Shown in pieces: positions 14,042 to 18,264 of a stretch of 18,264 nucleotides of DNA. Within the stretch, counting starts at the first letter, position 1. Every line of letters starts with the position of its first letter. The translations under genes were made by a program, and so were the position numbers. The notes under the pieces are model-generated. The model worked only from the letters and a program-made list of their open reading frames with translations, was not told where the DNA came from and did not search any database. Origin of the DNA: Acidimicrobiia bacterium (GTDB lineage: Bacteria > Actinomycetota > Acidimicrobiia > Acidimicrobiales > Aldehydirespiratoraceae); contig JAJDZO010000073.1 of the NCBI GenBank assembly GCA_022824605.1, positions 1 to 18,264 of the forward strand, given 5' to 3'.

Positions 14042-14093
14042 TGAACCTCACCGGGTATTGCGGAGGCTCTGGTGTGCCACTCGGTGAGGCTCA
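14042..14093 (+). repeat. Hairpin repeat, copy B (11 of 12 bp stem)
   Basis: TGAACCTCACCG at 14042-14053 pairs with CGGTGAGGCTCA at 14082-14093 with one A-C mismatch. It shares the left arm and loop start (GGGTATTGCG-AGG...TGGTGTGCC) with copy A in the same orientation. The C-to-A change in the left arm is matched by G-to-T in the right arm, so the stem is preserved. It lies upstream of, and outside, the secreted-protein gene. Confidence 0.65.
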
Positions 14094-14185
14094 GCCTGTC
14101 GATGTCGGTCCCCCTGCGCCGCCGGTGGGTACCAATAGTTCAGCGCTCGCCAGGAGCGGCTCTTGACGTCTCGCCACTTGCGGAA

Positions 14186-14419
14186 TCAACGAATGCTGGC
14201 TTCGAGATCAGCGTCAGACACCTTGACCTGCTCGTAGAGCGCATCTGCATCCTCGCCGCGGTTCTTCGCTGCGCGCACAAACAATTCCCACGGATCTTGT
14301 GGCTGAGGTGCACGAGGCCTCAACCAGAACACTCCAGCTCTCCCCGACTCGATGGCGTTCACCGCAGGCCGCAGGTCCAGGAGCAGCGCTCCAGTCGCGC
14401 GAATGGGATCGTCGTTCAT
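14186..14419 (-). CDS. Small protein of unknown function
   Basis: A 77-aa reading frame starting MNDDPIRATGALLLDL and ending VKVSDADLEASIR. It is mildly acidic, has no signal peptide or membrane segment, and includes a short helix-prone stretch PWELFVRAAKNRGEDADALY. GGTGAGG precedes ATG 14419 very closely, and TATAGT, a good -10 hexamer, lies about 40 nt upstream. These and the plausible composition make me accept it as a gene. I do not recognise the family. Size and acidity would allow an antitoxin, but no toxin partner adjoins it. Confidence 0.5.
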   Translation of the reverse strand: MNDDPIRATGALLLDLRPAVNAIESGRAGVFWLRPRAPQPQDPWELFVRAAKNRGEDADALYEQVKVSDADLEASIR

Positions 14420-14657
14420 GACCTCACCGTGCCTTGACCAGTTGAGAGCGGACTATACGCGACGGGACCGTGCCGGCCGACGCTCATCCCAGGGGTGGCC
14501 GGGGATGGTCGCCGTTGTCGTTGGCGTGGAAGGTAGTCGGCAGCGGCCTCTTGGTGGGCGCAACGTGCACGCGTTCAACGCCGCCCGAGTGGACACGATT
14601 TCCACCGCCCGGTGAGACGCTCCCCACGCGGCCGGAGCAACTACGACCTGGGTTGGA

Positions 14658-16250
14658 TCAGTTGGTGCCGTTCGGGAGGTACTTCGCGAAGTCCGACAGG
14701 TCGGGCGGGCCGCCCGGGTCTTTGCTGTGCTGCGCGATGATGCCGTCGGGGCGGACTAGGACCACGGCGTCGGCTTCGTACGGGGCGATGGCGGCGTCGG
14801 CGGGGAGTTGGCGCACAGTGACCGGCACGCCGCCCGACGGCAGATCGGCGACCGCGGCCTCCCAAGCGGTGCGGGAGCATTCCGGTCCGAGCAGCAGCAC
14901 GTAGGACGAGCCGTACCAGTCGAGGACCGACTCCGTCTGATCGGCGTCGACCCAAACATGGGGGGCGCGGCGACCCGAGCGGACCAGTGGGGTGAAATCA
15001 GTTGTCGGATCCTCGAGGTGCGGAGCGGGTTCGGTGTTGGGGGCGATGAGATCTGATGCCATCTCGAAGCCGCGCAGGAGATAGTCGTAGTCGGCGTACT
15101 GATGGGTCGCCCGGATGTACTCGCTGACATCGTCGCCTCGCCGGTGGCCGATCATCATCGCGCCCATGTAATCGGTGGTGCTGACCCCGTGGTCGATTCG
15201 CTCGGTCGCGACCGGCCGGTGCTCGATGTCGTAGGTGTCGAGGATCGACTCGGGCGCCAGGCCTCGCACCACGTAGGCCAGCTTCCATGCAAGGTTGCGG
15301 ATGCCGGCGAACCCGGTGTTGTTGCCCATCCCGCCCGTGGGGACCGACACGTGGGCGGCGTCGCCGGCGAGGAAGATCCGGCCTGCGCCGAACCGTGTCA
15401 CGCAACCTGGAGTCGGCTGCCACATGCGCATGCTGACGATCTCGAAGTCGACCTTGTCCTCGGTGCCGAGGGCCAAGCGGATGCGATCAGCGGCCGCTTC
15501 CTCTGAGATCAGGTTCTCGTCGGCCACAACAACCTGGCAGCGCCACCGCCGGCGACCGTCGAGAGCCTGGAAGATCACGAGACCCGCCGAGGTCGTGGTG
15601 TAGAGCAGCGCCCCCTTGCGATCCCCGACATACGCGTCGAGATCGGCATGGAAGATCACGTCCTGGGAGTACACCGGACGGGGCTCGGCCTCGAGATGGG
15701 TTCCGATCACGTCACGGGTGCCGCTGCCGGGTCCGTCGGCACCGATGGTGTACTGCGCCGTCACTGACTGGCGCTCGTCGGTCTTGGTGTCGCGCAGGGT
15801 CAGATGGGTGGCGTCATCAGTCTGGCCGACCTCGATGGCCTCGGTGTCGAAGCGGACCGTGATCATCGGATCCTGCACAACCTGCGACATCAGTGCGGCC
15901 TCGACCTCGTCCTGCACCGTCATCACGGGGATGCAAGGACTGTCGGGCCCAGCAACACTGAGGAAGGTGGGGGTGGGGATGTTGGCGTACGGTTCGACGG
16001 CCAGGCTGTCGGCCCAGCGGTTGTAGGCGGTCCAGGCCGGCCCGAGGCCCGTGTCTTCGACCGCCTTCTCGATGCCGAACTCTCGGAAGAGCTCCATGGT
16101 GTTGGTGTCGACGAAACGGGATCGGGGGTGTTTGTTGAGTTCGCTTCGTCGTTCGACCATCAGCGACGGCACGCCGTGGCGCGACAACAGCAGCGCTCCG
16201 GTGAGTCCGATCGGCCCACAGCCGATGACGCAGACAGGCACCTCTATCAT
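14658..16250 (-). CDS. Class A FAD-dependent aromatic-type monooxygenase
   Basis: A 530-aa single-component flavoprotein hydroxylase of the PheA/TfdB/MhpA group, using NAD(P)H and O2 to hydroxylate an aromatic or polyketide-like substrate in the cytoplasm. Visible motifs: dinucleotide-binding G10-C-G-P-I-G15 with E33 at the end of the second strand, the DG motif at D172-G173 (IGADGPGSGTR), and the FAD-ribityl GD motif at G296-D297 (FLAGDAAHVSVPTGGMGNN). The C-terminal 130 residues form the thioredoxin-like tail usual for this subgroup. I chose ATG 16250 over the in-frame GTG at 16265 because GGAGGAGA sits 5 nt before it. It lies 28 bp downstream of the flavin reductase on the same strand, probably in one operon. 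Substrate unknown. Confidence 0.88.
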   Translation of the reverse strand: MIEVPVCVIGCGPIGLTGALLLSRHGVPSLMVERRSELNKHPRSRFVDTNTMELFREFGIEKAVEDTGLGPAWTAYNRWADSLAVEPYANIPTPTFLSVAGPDSPCIPVMTVQDEVEAALMSQVVQDPMITVRFDTEAIEVGQTDDATHLTLRDTKTDERQSVTAQYTIGADGPGSGTRDVIGTHLEAEPRPVYSQDVIFHADLDAYVGDRKGALLYTTTSAGLVIFQALDGRRRWRCQVVVADENLISEEAAADRIRLALGTEDKVDFEIVSMRMWQPTPGCVTRFGAGRIFLAGDAAHVSVPTGGMGNNTGFAGIRNLAWKLAYVVRGLAPESILDTYDIEHRPVATERIDHGVSTTDYMGAMMIGHRRGDDVSEYIRATHQYADYDYLLRGFEMASDLIAPNTEPAPHLEDPTTDFTPLVRSGRRAPHVWVDADQTESVLDWYGSSYVLLLGPECSRTAWEAAVADLPSGGVPVTVRQLPADAAIAPYEADAVVLVRPDGIIAQHSKDPGGPPDLSDFAKYLPNGTN

Positions 16251-16278
16251 CGTTGTCTCCTCCACTGCATAGCTTGAT

Positions 16279-16781
16279 TCAGTGACCGCCTCGCTTCACG
16301 CCCCCGTACTTCATGCGGGTGTCGCTCATCGAGGCGGAGCGGGCCTCGTCGATGCGGATGTCGCCATCCACCAACTCACCCACGAACAGGGTATGGGTGC
16401 CGAGATCGATGGCGTGGCGCACCTCGCAGTCCATCCAGGCGATGGCCTCGTCGAACACGGGTGCACCGGTGGTCGCCTCCCGCACCGCCCGACCGTTGAG
16501 AGTCCCGTCCGCGTAGGTGGCGGGCTTGGAGAACTTCACAAACACCCGGGTGTCCTGGGAGTCCCACAGGTTCACCGTGAAGGAACCTCTTCGGAGATGA
16601 GACGGTGCGTCACTGCCGTATTGTCCACACCGACACCTATGAGCACCGGCTCCATCGACAACTGCGTGATCCAGCTCGCCGTCATGGCGTTGCGCTCGGA
16701 CCCTGATCGGGAGCCGATCAGCGCCAAAGCGTTGGGGATCTTCCAGGTGAGCCGGTTCACCAGCTGGTCGTCGAGCGTCAT
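16279..16781 (-). pseudogene. Flavin reductase-like protein, split by a one-base deletion
   Basis: Two overlapping frames form one flavin reductase-like (split-barrel, FMN-binding) protein of about 166 aa. The first, from ATG 16781, reads MTLDDQLVNRLTWKIPNAL and on to AVTHRLISEE, then derails and stops. The second continues SFTVNLWDSQDTRVFVKF to its end near YGGVKRGGH. Restoring one G around 16585-16590 (GAGGTTCC to GAGGGTTCC) gives ISEEGSFTVN, the normal family sequence. NAMTASWITQLSMEP is the typical flavin-contact region. Such proteins supply reduced flavin or act as heme-utilisation-type reductases. Class A monooxygenases such as the one downstream usually reduce their own FAD, so the pairing is not obligatory. 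Recent mutation or sequencing error both fit. Confidence 0.8.
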
Positions 16782-16787
16782 GACGCC

Positions 16788-16793
16788 ACCCTA
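16788..16793 (-). promoter_or_regulatory. Candidate leaderless -10 box for the flavin reductase operon
   Basis: On the minus strand TAGGGT (TANNNT) ends 6 nt before ATG 16781. The space between the divergent reductase and exporter starts is only 24 bp, so their promoters must overlap or lie within each other's genes. Confidence 0.35.
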
Positions 16794-16805
16794 TCCGGGG
16801 CCTTG

Positions 16806-17657
16806 ATGCGGCCCCGAGGGCTCGCTCCCGAGGCGCTGTTCATAGCCGGCGCGGTCTCGCAGTATCTCGGCGCGGCGGTGGCGGACGCCTTGTTCGACGA
16901 CCTGGCTCCGAGCGGGGTGGCGCTGCTGAGGGTGCTGGGAGCGGGCGCGATGATCGTTGTGCTGCGACGCTCATGGCGGCGCCGCTGGGAGCGAGCGGTG
17001 CTGGGGCGCGCCGCCGCGTTCGGGGTGTCGCTGGCCGCCATGAACCTGTGCTTCTACCTCGCGATGGAAAGGCTGCCGCTCGGCAACGCGGCGGCCATCG
17101 AGTTCCTTGGACCGGTGACGGTGGCCGCGGTCGGGGCCCGCACGCTGCGGTCGTCGGGGTCGTTGATGCTGGCTGTCGGTGGCGTGCTGGTGCTGGCCGG
17201 GGTTGAGGCGGACGGAACCACAGCCGGGGTCGGGTTCGCGCTGCTGGCGGCCGCGTTCTGGGCCGGCTACATCCTGATCGGATATCGGGTGGCCCGCAGT
17301 CCCGCATCGGTGGACGGTCTGGGCTTGGGAATGCTGGTGGGCGCGGCCGCGATCAGCCCCTTCGGTTTTGATGCGGTGGGCGATACTCTCGACGCCCCGC
17401 TCGTGCTGGCTTTGGGCATTGCCACGGGGCTGCTGTCCAACGTGATCCCTTACGGCATCGATCAGGCAGTGATGCGCCGCATCGACCACCACCGCTTCGC
17501 CCTGCTGCAGGCCCTGTTGCCGGCCACCGCCACCCTGGTAGGTCTAGCGGCGCTGACACAGGTGCCGAGCGCTCGAGAACTCCTCGGGATCACCCTGGTG
17601 ATCGCAGCCATAGCCACCAGCCGCTCCGGCCAGCCACAGACTCACGAGCCGGGTTGA
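16806..17657 (+). CDS. EamA/DMT-family exporter, RhtA-like
   Basis: A 283-aa inner-membrane protein with about ten hydrophobic helices in two EamA halves. The segments NAAAIEFLGPVTVAAVGA (after the short LAMERLPLG loop) and GLLSNVIPYGIDQAVMRRI in the second half are characteristic of the RhtA branch, whose E. coli member exports threonine and homoserine. Substrate here is unproven. I take ATG 16806; a TTG three bases earlier is in frame. It is divergent from the flavin reductase. The C-terminal tail (SRSGQPQTHEPG) is short and polar. The gene ends 20 bp before the amidohydrolase ATG, so the two could share transcription, although the latter has its own candidate -10. Confidence 0.88.
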   Translation: MRPRGLAPEALFIAGAVSQYLGAAVADALFDDLAPSGVALLRVLGAGAMIVVLRRSWRRRWERAVLGRAAAFGVSLAAMNLCFYLAMERLPLGNAAAIEFLGPVTVAAVGARTLRSSGSLMLAVGGVLVLAGVEADGTTAGVGFALLAAAFWAGYILIGYRVARSPASVDGLGLGMLVGAAAISPFGFDAVGDTLDAPLVLALGIATGLLSNVIPYGIDQAVMRRIDHHRFALLQALLPATATLVGLAALTQVPSARELLGITLVIAAIATSRSGQPQTHEPG

Positions 17658-17663
17658 GGGGGT

Positions 17664-17669
17664 TACGGT
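17664..17669 (+). promoter_or_regulatory. Candidate leaderless -10 box before amidohydrolase
   Basis: TACGGT ends 8 nt before ATG 17678, the same geometry as the boxes before the cobC-like gene and the HTH regulator. Confidence 0.33.
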
Positions 17670-17677
17670 TTGGGGCC

Positions 17678-18139
17678 ATGATCTTCACCCACGCCACGAT
17701 CATCACGATGAACCCCAGCCGGGAGATCATCACCGACGGGGCGCTGGTCGTGCGCGGCGACCGCATAGAAGCGGTGGGCAAGACGGCGGAGTTGCGCAGC
17801 CGCTACCCCGACGCCGACGAGTTCGACCTCTCCGGCCACATCGTGCTGCCGGGGCTGATCGACACCCATGTGCATCTGGCCCAGACGATGCTGCGGGGCG
17901 TGTCGGAGGGAAGGCGCCTCCCCGACTTCTCGAGCTGGCTGTTCGCCCGCATCTTCCCGCTGCAGGGCTCCTACACCACCGCCGACGCAGCCGCCAGTGC
18001 CCGCTTGGGCGTGCTGGAGATGCTCAAGTCGGGAACCACCGGATTCGTGGAGTGCCTGCTGGCCGAGCGCTACGGCTTCGACGGGATCGCCGAGGCGTGC
18101 GTGGAGTCGGGCATCAGGGCCGCCCTAGGAGGCTGTTGA
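17678..18139 (+). pseudogene. ATZ/TRZ-type amidohydrolase, truncated by an IS insertion
   Basis: The first 150 or so residues of a metal-dependent deaminase/chlorohydrolase (amidohydrolase superfamily; S-adenosylhomocysteine/guanine/triazine deaminase group, normally about 450 aa). Seen are the N-terminal beta-strand domain MIFTHATIITM with ITDGALVVRGDRIEAVG, then LPGLIDTHVHLAQTMLRG, whose H64-x-H66 binds the metal, and the helix LGVLEMLKSGTTGFVE. The native sequence ends around GIRAALG (18129), where a family member would continue with KxVMD-like residues. Here an insertion-sequence end begins and supplies Cys plus a stop. The later metal ligands are lost, so the product should be inactive. 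The rest of the gene may lie on the far side of the IS, outside the window. Confidence 0.85.
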
Positions 18140-18264
18140 TTTATTCGGTGGGGGGTGCTCGCGTTTGTGGTGGCTGGGTGGGAGAATTGGGGTATGCAGG
18201 GCACTGAGGGACCGGATCGGGAGTTGTTGGATGCGCTGGGGCTGTGCGGGCATCTGGTGGGTGA
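18131..18264 (+). mobile_element. Insertion sequence (IS1182-like), left end
   Basis: The coding sequence of the amidohydrolase is broken at about 18130, and new DNA beginning GGCTGTTGATTTATTC follows with a transposase start 64 bp in. The exact end base is uncertain because the other end and any target duplication are outside the window. Confidence 0.7.
18194..18264 (+). CDS. IS1182-like transposase, N-terminal start only
   Basis: The 23 codons visible read MQGTEGPDRELLDALGLCGH then LVG and run off the window. The ELLD...xGHLV pattern is the usual opening of IS1182-family DDE transposases (normally about 450-550 aa), where it is followed by a P-x-GS(V/M)F-like stretch. It starts 64 bp inside the IS end, a normal leader length. 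The family call rests on this short match. Confidence 0.6.
   Translation, partial: MQGTEGPDRELLDALGLCGHLVG

Noticed and set aside
11671..14093. IS200/IS605-type element bounded by the two hairpins
   Set aside because: No Y1 HUH transposase between them, and the arms are 12-15 bp palindromes in the same orientation around unrelated genes.
14420..14657. Short frames between the 77-aa gene and the monooxygenase
   Set aside because: No ribosome site, no recognisable motif and biased composition. I see nothing that supports a gene in these 238 bp.
1..18264. CRISPR array, rRNA or riboswitch (including a cobalamin riboswitch before cobC)
   Set aside because: No regularly spaced repeats, rRNA-like sequence or B12-box-like element was found on reading both strands. 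The cobC upstream gap is only about 114 bp.

Overview
The window is high-GC DNA from an actinobacterium. GTG/TTG starts, TANNNT hexamers 6-9 nt before several start codons and the gene content fit Actinomycetota. Acidimicrobiia is my best guess, at low certainty. It joins ordinary chromosomal metabolism to a stretch (about 2.77-14.6 kb) rich in mobile and accessory DNA.

Left flank (1-2768): the N-terminal part of an Old Yellow Enzyme-type flavin oxidoreductase (minus strand, runs off the window). Divergent from it is a cobalamin pair: a CobC-like threonine-phosphate decarboxylase/aminotransferase and CobD/CbiB. About 30 codons resembling the start of BluB lie between them. A tRNA-Arg(CCU) gene follows on the minus strand.

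Core (2769-11585): I read this as one transposon of about 8.8 kb. It has perfect 12-bp terminal inverted repeats (GGGGTATGCGCG at 2769-2780, CGCGCATACCCC at 11574-11585) and is flanked on both sides by the 8-bp direct repeat ACGAGGGC (2761-2768 and 11586-11593). The left copy is exactly the first 8 nt of the tRNA-Arg gene, so the insertion abuts tRNA nucleotide 1 and has moved the native tRNA promoter 8.8 kb away. Leftward it encodes a translationally coupled pair: a tyrosine-recombinase-fold protein lacking several catalytic residues, then a DDE-type transposase. Rightward it encodes a small HTH regulator and a single-chain restriction-modification enzyme of about 1,700 aa (Mrr-like nuclease, SF2 helicase, N6-adenine methyltransferase, C-terminal recognition region; Type ISP/IIG-like). 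That gene carries two 11-C tracts, one right after its start codon and one between methyltransferase and recognition region. As read, the first is in frame and the second is one base out of frame, so the enzyme appears truncated. This looks like two-switch phase variation of a mobile defence gene, unless the 3' frameshift is a homopolymer sequencing error.

Right of the transposon (11594-14657): the displaced tRNA leader, a perfect 15-bp hairpin, a frameshifted IS256-like transposase fragment, a secreted protein of five tandem beta-sandwich-like modules, a second hairpin copy with a compensatory stem change, and a 77-aa unknown protein.

Right flank (14658-18264): a minus-strand class A FAD monooxygenase preceded by a frameshifted flavin reductase, a divergent RhtA-like EamA exporter, and the first third of an ATZ/TRZ-type amidohydrolase cut off by an IS1182-like insertion sequence that continues past the window.
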